From assembly GCF_964204645.1 (NCBI RefSeq), contig NC_134032.1, positions 14,502,275-14,566,274 of the forward strand: a stretch of 64,000 nt of DNA. Reading direction: 5' to 3'. This DNA comes from Tubulanus polymorphus (Eukaryota; Nemertea; Palaeonemertea; Tubulaniformes; Tubulanidae). Under the pieces are notes generated by a model. It was not told where the DNA came from and searched no databases. It was given only the letters and a program-made list of their open reading frames with translations. Every line of letters starts with the position of its first letter. Within the stretch, counting starts at the first letter, position 1. Position numbers and translations under genes: made by a program. Below, in pieces: positions 52,204 to 64,000 of the stretch.

Positions 52204-52340
52204 TGGTTTTAAGTCTAAGCCATGCCATTACTATGGAACCAGACTCTATTGTTTTTAGCTATTTGTTTGTTAGTTTTACGAATGATTTTACCTGTGTTTG
52301 AAATATTTTCTAGGTCGCGTGGACACATCACTGCAGCACA

Positions 52341-55120
52341 ATGTCGGACTCGTCTCCGTTCCATCACACGGATTACCCGAGTGATTACGATCCGTTACAC
52401 ACGTCAAACTACGACCCGTCGTTCACAGCCGACATCAGCAACAAAATGAGAATTCCCGAAAAACTGTCGATGAACGAAGGACACGTTAATGGCCTTTCCA
52501 ACGCAACGACGACAAAAACGTCTGAAAACGAGGAACGGATGAGGGTGATTCAGAATTCGGCGAGGGACATGCAGGTTCCGGAACGTATATTACTAGCAGG
52601 TAATAAATAAATGAATATATTTAATTTGTCCAACGGGCGACTTATCTGGTAGTTCTATCTAGTACGTGCTGTAGCGCGTCTACAAATACAGTCAGGTCGA
52701 ACTTCAGATTTTCATAGATGTGGAAGAAAAATAGTCCCTGGGAATATTTTGAAATTCGTCAGTTATAACCATTGTTTATCATCGTTAGTATAGTGGGTCC
52801 AGTTCCACAGTTCTGAGTTAATATTTTTAACTCTGAGTTAACTGACACATGTGATACTTGGTCCTGGTAGTCACCCAGATAGAGGATCTACCCCTAGGGA
52901 TAACTTTGATACTCAGTCTATGAAACCAGGCCCAGGACTTGTTGGCAGTTCCGTATTATGGTGGCGATGAAAGTGTTGACCTTAGTCCCTGGTGTCACAG
53001 AGTAATTCCATCCTGGGTTTTCAGGTCGCACTGATTGAGGTTAACCCTTTCAGTGCGTCTACACCCCAGTGCGGTGTACGAATCAGTGATGGATTTTGCT
53101 AGTACACTGCACTGCGGTGTAATGATGTAATTAGTAATTAGTAATTATCTCTGTTGAAAGATGGCTGCACCTGTCAAACATAGTGAAATATTATTCACTA
53201 ACGATGCACCGCACCGCGGTGTAGATGCACTATAGTGCTATTCCCGTTATTCAACACACTAGGATGGAATTTTTCAGAATTTTCAAATTATCTTCAGCAC
53301 TATAGGGTATCACCACGGAAAGGGTTAAGAATTTGTAATTCATTTCATTATCTTACCCCTTTCAGTGCGTCTACACCGCAGTGCGGTGTATTGATTTAAT
53401 AAGTAATTACTAATTATCTCTCTTGAAAGATGGCAGCACCTGTCAAACATAGCTAAATATTAGTAACTAACGATACACCGCACCATGGTGTAGACGCACT
53501 ATAGTGGTATTCCCGTTATTCAACACACTAGGGTGGAATTTTTCAGAATTTTCAAATTATCTTCAGCACTAAAGGGTATTAATTAGCCAGCACTGAAAGG
53601 TTTAAAGGTTCCCTGAGCCACTCAGCAAGAACAACAAGACGCCAAAAAATTCATCGAATTCCCTCACTTTTCCGTGCGTGCAGTGCAGGGAAAAATAAAT
53701 CCAGAATTCAATGATATTTCCGATTCGTAAGAACCCCGAAAATTGGGCTTTAATGCTGCAAAAAATATAAATAAATGAAATAAAAGTCTATAGCTGCTAA
53801 AGAAAAGCTTTTTAACACCTCGAAAATTGACTGAAGACACAGTGCCTGCTAAAACTAAAACAAATTTCAAAAAAATTTCAAAATTAGCCAGCACTGAAAG
53901 GGTTAAACTAATAATTTGTTTTTGTGTGGTCAATTTTTAGGTTCTGATCATCATATAGGGTTGAAAGAATCGTCGCGAGATCAGATGAATCTAGATTTCA
54001 CGGGTCTGTCGTCGTATCAATACGTCGGACTCGAGACGCCGCCGCGTATTCTGAAACTCGACGATGTCAACTATCCGAGTTTAGACGACGAACTCGCCGA
54101 CCGCAGCAAAGACAGTTCACAGTTTAATCACAGTTTACAAAACGGTTTCGTCAATTTGGACGATTCTAGTCACGAAGAGTTCATCCCGCGAAGGTAGAAC
54201 TATTTCTCTTGAAGTTGGAAATTTAATCATTGTTTTTTCAAGGCTCGATTGAAATGCTATTCAATGCTAATCAAGAGAGTATCTTCTCAGGATAACAAGA
54301 TTAATCCATTGAATCAAAAATCCGGATATAATTTCATTTCAATCTTTAGTGTCCCAACAAAATATCCTTTAGATCCTCTGGATAATACCAAAATCGAGCC
54401 TTGGTTTCACAGTGGAGCCACATTTGATGTGAGATTTAGATATGGGGGGGTGCTGTAATAGATATTGATTGAATTTAAGAAGGGAATTTAACGAATCTTG
54501 GCAAAAATCCCGATTAAAACTTCTGAGAATACAGATAGGCTATTGACAAAGTGAAAAATTAATAAATTGTTAATGTTTTAAACCTAGAATTTTCTCCAAT
54601 AATCTACCGCATATTCACTCGGGGAATTTTGTGTAATAACATGGATAAATTGAGGGAAAACTCTGGGAATTTGTTAATGAAGGCGAACAGTCAGTCTACT
54701 GGCCTGATAAACTAAAGTTAAACTAAAAAACTAAAGTTAAACTAAAATGTTTGGTGTAATTGCCATAGGTTACTTCATGTTTTCAATGAGGACAACAATT
54801 CAAACTTAACTGTTTTAGGCTTAAACTTTTTCGTGAATCTGCATGGTGTAGTAATTGTGATATTATCTATATGTTTCAGCGTGACGCCTCCGTTGATGCC
54901 GTTCACGCCCGGAATGACGGCGAGCGACGTTCTACTCGGTCAGGGAGACGATGATAATCTACTCCTGAAACGTCACGTTTTACGCCTGACTCGACATGTC
55001 GCGCATTTACAGAAAGAGAATCAGAAACGTTCTCAACGCGAACTCGTTTTATACCCGCTAATCGTCGGATATATCTTCGTTCAAGTGGCTCGTTGGTTCT
55101 TCTCGAGTCGACGATATTAA
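52341..55120 (+). CDS. MFF: Mitochondrial fission factor
   Basis: Tail-anchored outer mitochondrial membrane and peroxisomal receptor that recruits the dynamin DRP1. Three coding exons: 52341-52599, 53941-54193, 54880-55120; phases 1 and 2 agree, 250 aa. Recognised blocks: NKMRIPEKLSM and MQVPERILLAG (the two short DRP1-binding repeats at the N-terminus), LETPPRILKLDD, a Ser/Asp-rich linker, the coiled coil LLKRHVLRLTRHVAHLQKEN, KRSQRELVLYP and a C-terminal anchor LIVGYIFVQVARWFF with basic tail SSRRY. An acceptor TTTTCTAG just upstream of the ATG implies a 5' UTR exon further left. Intron 1 is loaded with TTAA MITEs. Confidence 0.93.
53041..53328 (+). mobile_element. piggyBac-like TTAA MITE
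   Basis: TTAA, CCCTTTCAGTGCGTCTACAC ... CCACGGAAAGGG, TTAA in MFF intron 1. Followed 24 bp later by another copy. Confidence 0.85.
53353..53605 (+). mobile_element. piggyBac-like MITE, adjacent copy
   Basis: Same family and orientation, ends CCCCTTTCAGTGCGTC and CCAGCACTGAAAGG, followed by TTTAA. A solo right end with TTAA (53,882-53,906) lies 35 bp before MFF exon 2. Confidence 0.85.
54694..54840. repeat. Dispersed CTTCATGTTTTCAATGAGGA repeat
   Basis: Shares about 110 bp (TTACTTCATGTTTTCAATGA ... GGCTTAAACTTTTTCGTGAA) with 41,985-42,120 and, more weakly, 23,345-23,470. The copy at 42 kb has ACTGGGCC/GGGCCC-type ends, so this is another small inverted-end element. Confidence 0.7.
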
Positions 55121-55224
55121 ACTCGGTTCTGAAATCAGGAACGGTGGTTCTTTTCAAGTGAGCGATATTAAACTCTGTTCTAAAAACATGAAACTCATGA
55201 AGTGCGACTTAGAAAGGACTCTTT

Positions 55225-55575
55225 AGGACTGGGTTCCGCAGTTGAAGACCCAGTGCCGCAGACGTGGGCCAAATTCTACTGTTCTGGATCCTGTTCCACA
55301 ATTCTGGACTCGGTTACACAGTTCTGGATCCACATCCACAGTTCTGGATCCAGTTCCACAGTTCTGAACTCAGTTCCACAGTTCTGGATCCAGTTCCATA
55401 GTTCTGGATCCAGTTCCACAGTTCTGGATCCACATCCACAGTTTTCGATCCAGTTCCACAGTTCTGGATCCACATCCACAGTTTTCGATCTAGTTCCACA
55501 GTTCTGGATCCACATCCACAGTTTTCGATCTAGTTCCACAGTTCTGGATCCAGTTCCACAGTTTTCTGGACTCAA
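55225..55575. repeat. CAGTTCCACAGTTCTGGATC tandem array
   Basis: About 14 units of 21-22 bp (CAGTTCTGGATCCACATCCA, CAGTTTTCGATCCAGTTCCA variants), some in paired 42-bp higher-order units, just downstream of MFF. Confidence 0.9.
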
Positions 55576-56558
55576 ACTAACTCGGATCTGTGACAAAATG
55601 AACAAAAATTTTTTCTAAGGCTCTCTCACTTGCACTAGATAAATTGTTGTGTCGTATTTCATAAATGTATTTTGATGTCAAATCTAAAACTAATTGTATT
55701 TATAATGAATGTTGAGATTATTACTATGATTTTTGTTATTCAATAAGAAAAAAACATAAACCTATAAACCTGGACTGCGACCCAGTTCCACAGTGTGGTG
55801 AGTTCGAGTTAACTCATCGTGCAATTAACTCATTTATTAACTTAATTTAAACTGTGGAACTGTGTGTGGGATATTAGCGAGGGGGCCATAAACGAGTGGG
55901 TCGTCTATGGGTGTGGGTGTATATGGGATGAGGGGGTTAGTGAAGTTGGATTAGGGGGATTAGTAGCCTATAGCTGCTGCTGATGCCAGATTTAAGGCTT
56001 TAATCCCTGGTTCTCCAAAGAAAAGCTTTTAAATCTAAATTGTAAATAAGATATATGGAAAAAAAAATAAATAAGGAAGTTTTTTTTTAAATAATATGTA
56101 TTGATAATTTTAGTATTCTTAGGATCAGAGGATTTTCGCAACAAATTTTTTCGAATACAAGGAGCAAAGAAAAACTGGATGTCCCTGCCTTAGTCTCACA
56201 GTTCAGGATCTATAGTCTCGCTGTTTCCAGACCAACTATCCACAATTCAGGTTTCAATTCCACAGTTCTGAACCGATAAACCAATATCAACAAGTTTTGA
56301 ACCCAATTCCAGTTTCCAGACCCAGTTCCACTGTTTCTGTATCGAAAACTCGGCCATTTCAACCATGGACGCGCAGCTGGTTTGAGTGTCTGCTCTATCA
56401 TACAAATATTGGAAGCCTAGACCCATGCCTGGCCCTACGGTGTTGGTCGTACCAAACAGGCATGGGACCATGTGGCGCCCATGTACTCACTGTCCCGGAC
56501 CCAAAATGATCGCGTGATCGGTGTTGTCGTACAGTATTTAGTCCCAAGTGTTCGTTAA
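55576..56558. other. Intergenic
   Basis: Palindromic-family copy at 55,785-55,862; otherwise unremarkable with scattered CAGTTCCA pieces to 56,330. Confidence 0.4.
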
Positions 56559-56914
56559 GCCTAGCGCACATCGACACTGCGATTGGAGACAACTAGTTGC
56601 TACCGAACGATTACCCCGCGCACATCGAAATCTAGTTACAACCGGTCAGTTGCAGCAACTGCATGACGCGTGTCGTTCGTCGAGATCCAGAGCGCGCACA
56701 TCGACGGATATGACTGCGATTGAGTACAACCAGTTGCTCAAAAGTAGAACATGGGCAACTGGCTGGAACTGGAGATAGATCGACGCTTACCGATCGTAAG
56801 CTCGCTCACATCGACACATTCGAGCAACTGATCGTATCCAGCCAGTTCCTCTCATGCGCCGAAAACTGTCTTGCAACTAGTTGTCTCCAATCGCAGTGTC
56901 GATGTGCGCTAGGC
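56559..56914. mobile_element. MITE with 42-bp perfect inverted ends
   Basis: 356 bp. Termini GCCTAGCGCACATCGACACT, continuing to AGACAACTAGTTGC, are perfectly inverted at 56,873-56,914. TTAA precedes the left end and TTTA follows the right, compatible with a TTAA target. Inside are direct GCGCACATCGA and CAACTGGTTG/CAACCAGTTG motifs. Confidence 0.88.
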
Positions 56915-59311
<2,397 letters not shown>

Positions 59312-60755
59312 TATAGAGGGAGAGGTGGAAACTATGTTTCTCCTTATGGGAAAAAAATGCAACAGATCAAAACTTAAATCGAATAAGGTTATTATTGGAA
59401 GTTGTATGAATATCTATTTTTTCTAATTCTAAACGTGAATTTTACCACATTCAAATTGCTCTAGTTCGCTTGCCTGCCTATGATCCACCCCCTAAACCAG
59501 TCGTTCACATCGAGAACTGGGTCATTTGCGCGGTTTATGGCTGAGATTCAACATCAGCTTAAGACCATCTTATAGTTCTATAGCTTACAGTTATCAGTAA
59601 ACCCAATCTAACGTGTTGAATGCCACTTAAGAATCGAATGCCACTTAAGAATTGAATGCCACTTAAGGGCTGGAGTCACGTCGTGCAACCCTAACACCTA
59701 CTGTAGCACTCGAAGTGCCGCTAGGAACAACTTGAGGACTTGAGGACCTGGCAACGCCTATTATGGCAAGCAATTATCCACCAGGTGGCGATTGTGTGAA
59801 GTCCGTATTCAATGGGTAATGGGGACCTGGTGCAGCATCTACTGCGGCAAGTAAGGATCCGCTAGGTGCGCTATAGTGAGCCTTCCGATGCGTTAATCTC
59901 TTTAATTCGACGATGTTTTGATATTCGGCAACGTAACGGCTAAATATCTGGATACTCTTCCGAAATTATATTATTATTGCTGCAACCTTAGTGTAATGTT
60001 TGTGATAATACTAAAAGATAAAATAACCAATACCAGATCAGAGCAGTGGTAGATTTAGGGTACCTCACATGCCTCAGACGAGTAACTCAAAATCTGAAAT
60101 GCCCTTTTTGGAGACGCTGAAAAATTCGAAATGAATTTTAATACTTTTCCCAGGCAAAATTACCTGAGCATGCGCCTCGAACAATTGTTTTCTTCAATCG
60201 TACGCATTGAGTAAAAACAAAATGGTTGAAAGTGACTTTACTGTGCATTGGACTTGCTTCCTTTTGGTGAGTCAGTCTCGGTCAGAATTAGACCCCGATA
60301 TAGATTTGTCAGACGGTATTTATTTATTAGGTAATATATAATCGAATTTTAAAAAGTAGGCACTATAGCGCACTTAAAGCGTCAAGCACCGTCACTAATT
60401 CCACCGCCAATACATATCATTACTCTTATTGTGATAATTCCTCAATTCTAGTTTTATTAGTCGAAGCTCAATCATTATGCGTATATGTTTAGTGTCGTAA
60501 TTTGGTCGTATAATAGCCGCGCGGTCGTCAAATTTATGGCGTCGTAATTCGTAAATGCTGCGAGATTTTTGCTCCTGAAAACAAAAAACCGTTTTTATCA
60601 GACACACTTTCTCGACCGGTTTTTACCACACGCTTTCAATATTTACGACGTACATTTATACTAGTATGTTTTTGTCAATAATGAAAAATATACGGTCGTA
60701 GCGAACGTAATCTTGTCTAAAACATTTATTGAACGTGTGTTTTGTATTTCTTTTC
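59312..60755. other. Intergenic, upstream of FAM167-like gene
   Basis: A decayed relative of the 52,064 element at 59,555-59,620, and a CCACCAGGTGGCG (CTCF-like) motif at 59,778-59,790. No gene recognised. Confidence 0.4.
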
Positions 60756-60863
60756 AGCGGATCGCAGTTTTCAAAGCGTCGACTTTACGAATGTAATGAT
60801 TAAATGGTAACACGGGGATGAGGATTAGGGGCACACGTCACGTGGTGTCGATGCTCGTATAGT

Positions 60864-63049
60864 ATGAGTATTGATTTCGGGGGCTTTACGTATCCCCACC
60901 ATCGCCGCCGTCGTCGCAGCCGATGCAATTCTACACCCGGCGAAAACGCGCCCCCTATATTCACCGACCAGTTACTGAAAACGATGACCTTCACCTTTCA
61001 TCCGCCGGAAGACGATAGCAAAGAATCTGACGATTCAACGCGCCTCTGTGACGTCATAAAGTCGGCTCCGTTCGGATCGATGAAGCTACAATTCCCACAA
61101 ACCGACGTTTCGACCGGTACTTCCGGTGTTGCGCCTTTGGCGGGCAAAGTGCACAAATCTACGCAAGTCGTTTGCGAACGCCGCCTGGCGACGATTCTCG
61201 AAAACGATCCTCGTAATAGCGATAATGAATTGATGAAATCACACGTGTTTTTACGAGATCACGGCGTCCAGACATCTAAACGACAATTCAATAGAGGGCG
61301 CTGCTATTCGGCGGCTGATGCGGACGATGTCGATGATGACGGTGTAGAGGTAAGCGCGCTTACCGACGACATAGAATCATCGCCTGTTTCAAGGTCATTC
61401 AATGAAGGACCGAATTCTAGCGGATGTCGCAAACAAAGGGTTAATAGTAATGCGATTCAACGTAAACTGGCCACAGTTATTCAACCTGATCATCAACTGT
61501 TGGATATCAACAAATCGTGGGACGCTATCGAGAAAACGTGGGACACGCGTCTCGTGGGCGCTGATCCCTTCGACTCGCCTCCCGCGAGGGCTTCGTCCAC
61601 GCATCACCATAACGGTATCGGTGATCGTCACGAACTAATACCTCCTAGTTTCAGTAAGGGGTACATATCACCGAACTGGTCGCCGATTCTAGCGCGAAAG
61701 AAAATCGCCGTTACGCCAACGTCGCCTGCCAGAGACGGTTCGGCTGGTAGTTCGTCGTCGCAGACGTCCGATAGAGGCAGCGCCGACCGGTCAGAATCAC
61801 CCGTATCGGAATCGTCAGAAGATGAGGTTACAGTGATCGAAGTGATGCCGCCCTCTGGTGGCGATACCGAGGATATGGATAAACTGAAAGAACTAACGAA
61901 TAGGTTGAATTTGGTGACGAGACGCCCGAGTTACGTGCAGTGGAAACAACAGTATATAGACACCCCGTGGGCGTCTCATTGGCGTTCAAGCGCCGATATG
62001 GAAACCCAGAAACGATCGCGTAAATCCCTAGATGAAGGTAGACTCAGGAAACTGGACGAGAATATCGATATGTTAAAACAGGAATTGGTAAGTATTAAAA
62101 TCGATGATTAGATATAAGAATTAATCGGGATTCGAACCCAGGTCTCTTCTTCCAATGGTGGCAAACTCAGGGAACTAAGTGAAATGTATGTTGTAGAATG
62201 AAGTGGTAATTATTGTAATATATAAAATAATGTAAGGGCTGGGGTTCGGTGGCGTACGTTGAAGGTTGACCATCACTAGACCAATCGAGCTTTCATGTCG
62301 GTTATACAGCTTGATATCGTCTCTATACACATCCTCGCTTGCCAGGGTTTAACCTCCCACCGTAGCTCACTGGCCGCACACCCTTCATTGGTTTATTACA
62401 TTGCCCTAGATTTCTTGGACGGACAGGTTTCCGCTCAGCGTCAACTTATCCATTTATTTTACCAACTCGCCATACTCGAGTACCCAACTCGGCTCATTTC
62501 GAGTCGAGTTACCAACGCGTTTTAAGATGGCGCCTATGGCGAGTGCGTTCGTCGTTAGATGAACAAACAAAATGATAGTTAATTCAAGTTACGATAGTGT
62601 CATTAACTTAAGGTGATTCGATTTGTACCACGTGATCATACGCGGCTGTCTAACGCGAGTTAACCGAGTTGCTTAAATAAAAAACGCCTCAAGAAATGTT
62701 GGGCGGTGTAAAAGAAGAGTGAAGATGGTCACTGTATAATATTTCATTCAATGTATATTTCTTGTATCTAATCGCTCTACTTCAGTCGGGTATGCGTGAA
62801 CAGGACCGCGCGATGGCCAAACAGCTAATCGAGATCCGTCGTCGAATCTATCAGTTCAAACTGGAACGCAGCTGCGACGAACATCAGGAGATGTTGGACG
62901 ACGTTCAAGACGAACTTGAAGAACTCGTTGAAACCGATAAAATTTCTGACCTCGTCGAAATTCCGATCGATCGCGTCATGGCGATGCCTTTACGTCAACA
63001 CGGAATTACCCGTATGCACATCAGCCGCAGACGATTCTCCGTGTTTTAG
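60864..63049 (+). CDS. FAM167: FAM167 (DIORA) family protein
   Basis: Homologue of vertebrate FAM167A/B, disordered proteins of unclear function; human FAM167A is linked to autoimmunity and to non-canonical NF-kB signalling. Two coding exons, 60864-62087 and 62786-63049, phase 0, 495 aa against about 214 in human FAM167A. Only the C-terminal part is conserved: LKELTNRLNLVTRRPSYVQW at about residues 350-369, then LDENIDMLKQEL, a coiled coil QDRAMAKQLIEIRRRIYQFK and the terminal GITRMHISRRRFSVF. The first about 330 residues are a Ser/Asp-rich, low-complexity extension with no family match. An acceptor CTTTTCAG at 60,759 shows a 5' UTR exon further upstream; a tiny upstream ORF at 60,798 precedes the main ATG. 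Confidence 0.9.
62088..62785. other. FAM167-like intron
   Basis: 698 bp, near-unique, with a GATTCGAACCCAGG B-box-like scrap at 62,132. No other feature. Confidence 0.5.
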
Positions 63050-63079
63050 TGCCTGTGAACCCCACAAACGCTTAACTGT

Positions 63080-63372
63080 GGTGGCAATTGAGGATTCCAC
63101 TTGTGGCAAGTGAGGATGATCCACTAGGTGTCGCTAGTGCCAGTTGTACATCAACTACTGCGGCGATAGAGGATTCCACTTGTGGCAAGTGAGGTTCCAT
63201 CAGGTGTCGCTAGTTTGCAGTAGGACATTAAAATTACTGCGGCAATAGAGGATTGCACTTGTGGCAAGTGATGATCTGCAAGGTTCGCTAGTGTGCAGTA
63301 ATAGACTAAAGCGGTAATAGGGGATTCTACTTGAGGCAAGTGAGGATCCACCAGGTGTCGCTTGTGTGCATA
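63080..63372. repeat. 79-bp tandem repeat with CTCF-like cores
   Basis: Four units with GAGGATTCCACTTGTGGCAA, GTGAGG and CCACTAGGTGTCGCTAGT, the last a near match to the CTCF core. More single cores follow at 63,550-63,705 (CCGCTAGGGGCGC, CCACCAGGGGCGC). Lies just after the FAM167-like stop codon. Confidence 0.8.
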
Positions 63373-63805
63373 ATCAAATTGAAAATTGTGTTTTAGTGTT
63401 TATCATTTTATTTTGTTTCATTCGTTTTTTCTTAATAAATAAATATTATATACATTTTAACTATATGGTATTTACTCGAGTTAGTTGAGTTACAGTTTCA
63501 TGTTCGTGTTGTTGAGTTACAGGACATCGCTACTGTGGCTAGTGAGAATCCGCTAGGGGCGCTGGTGTGCATACTCGCTGTTACTCTGGGTCCGCTACGG
63601 GTGTAGTATATAACTTGCGCTTACTCGAGTATCCGGTGGGGTATAGGGGTGCTAATGTTAATGGCTCGGTATTGCTGTGGCAATCGAAGATCCACCAGGG
63701 GCGCTTGTGTGTAGTCTACGATAAAAACCTAACCTTACTTTAAAATCTCAACACAGATATCGGAAAAACGAAAAACATCTTTTACACAGTCACAATGAAC
63801 GTATA

Positions 63806-64000
63806 TTATTTTGTTGCGCATACATATAGTTTCGTAAAGCCAATGGCCGGTCCGCCCCATTTTTTGGCAACAGTGTTCCATGTTTTGAGCGCTGTTTGCG
63901 GCTGTCCGGGCATCAACGGCCAAAAACCGTTCAGATTCGCGCTCGTACAATTATTAAACCACCATCCACCGCCGTAATCCGAGGCGCAGTTCGATTCCGG
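63806..64000 (-). CDS. Fibrinogen-related domain protein, C-terminal part
   Basis: Last 64 residues of a gene that enters from the right edge. The sequence SNCASDYGGGWWFNNC ... ANLNG is the signature of the fibrinogen C-terminal domain (ficolin, tenascin, angiopoietin, techylectin and FREP types): disulphide Cys pair and GGWW turn next to the ligand pocket. It then diverges (GFWPLMPGQPQTALKTWN ... GFTKLYVCATK, stop at 63,806), lacking the usual WKG block. In invertebrates these are often secreted pattern-recognition lectins; the exact type cannot be told from this end. Confidence 0.85.
   Translation of the reverse strand, partial: PESNCASDYGGGWWFNNCTSANLNGFWPLMPGQPQTALKTWNTVAKKWGGPAIGFTKLYVCATK

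Noticed and set aside
52222-52449. Upstream 75-codon frame overlapping MFF start
   Set aside because: A splice acceptor lies inside it and it is in another frame from MFF.

Overview
This is a window of animal nuclear DNA, most likely from an invertebrate bilaterian and probably a lophotrochozoan such as a mollusc. The evidence is spliced genes with GT-AG introns and animal-specific families (GEMIN7, MFF, LDAH, FAM167, ZNF395-type and secreted CULT proteins), set in a repeat-rich background of MITEs, minisatellites and long (TA)n tracts. The species cannot be fixed from sequence alone. All exon models below were read by eye from splice signals, phase continuity and remembered family sequences; no search was run.

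Layout: 2.2-3.7 kb, tandem repeats carrying a tRNA B-box-like motif. 3.85-5.4 kb (-), GOSR2, with a G-rich minisatellite in its intron. 8.45-9.76 kb (-), an LRAT/PLAAT-type acyltransferase with a cluster of CTCF-like motifs in its intron. 11.2 kb (+), GEMIN7. 12.6-19.4 kb (-), RPLP0, whose introns hold an array of box C/D snoRNAs: five copies of a SNORD29/snR71-like guide, two copies of an snR57-like guide and two orphan candidates. 21.3-23.2 kb (+), LDAH. 24.3-25.0 kb (+), an unrecognised small membrane protein. 25.8-26.3 kb, a 542-bp foldback element, followed by a 46-bp satellite.

27,346-32,891 is an apparently intact 5.5-kb ISL2EU-type DNA transposon with imperfect terminal inverted repeats, an AT target duplication, a THAP-DDE transposase gene (+) and a convergent five-exon SAP-SWIM-YqaJ nuclease gene (-). 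37.6-45.4 kb (-) is a ZNF395/ZNF704/SLC2A4RG homologue with many repeats in its introns. 46.4-49.7 kb (+) is a gene for a secreted cereblon-type CULT protein with two alternative last exons. 52.3-55.1 kb (+) is MFF. 60.9-63.0 kb (+) is a FAM167 homologue with a long N-terminal extension. 63.8-64.0 kb (-) is the end of a fibrinogen-domain gene that runs out of the window.

The genes are unrelated housekeeping and cell-biology genes and do not form a pathway. The two most notable biological systems are the ribosomal-protein snoRNA host locus, where duplicated guides predict modification of the 28S A-site region and the 18S P-site region, and the complete two-gene transposon. The secreted CULT protein keeps every residue of the thalidomide-binding tryptophan cage. 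Several satellites in the window appear to have arisen by tandem expansion of the inner part of short palindromic MITEs that also occur here as single copies.
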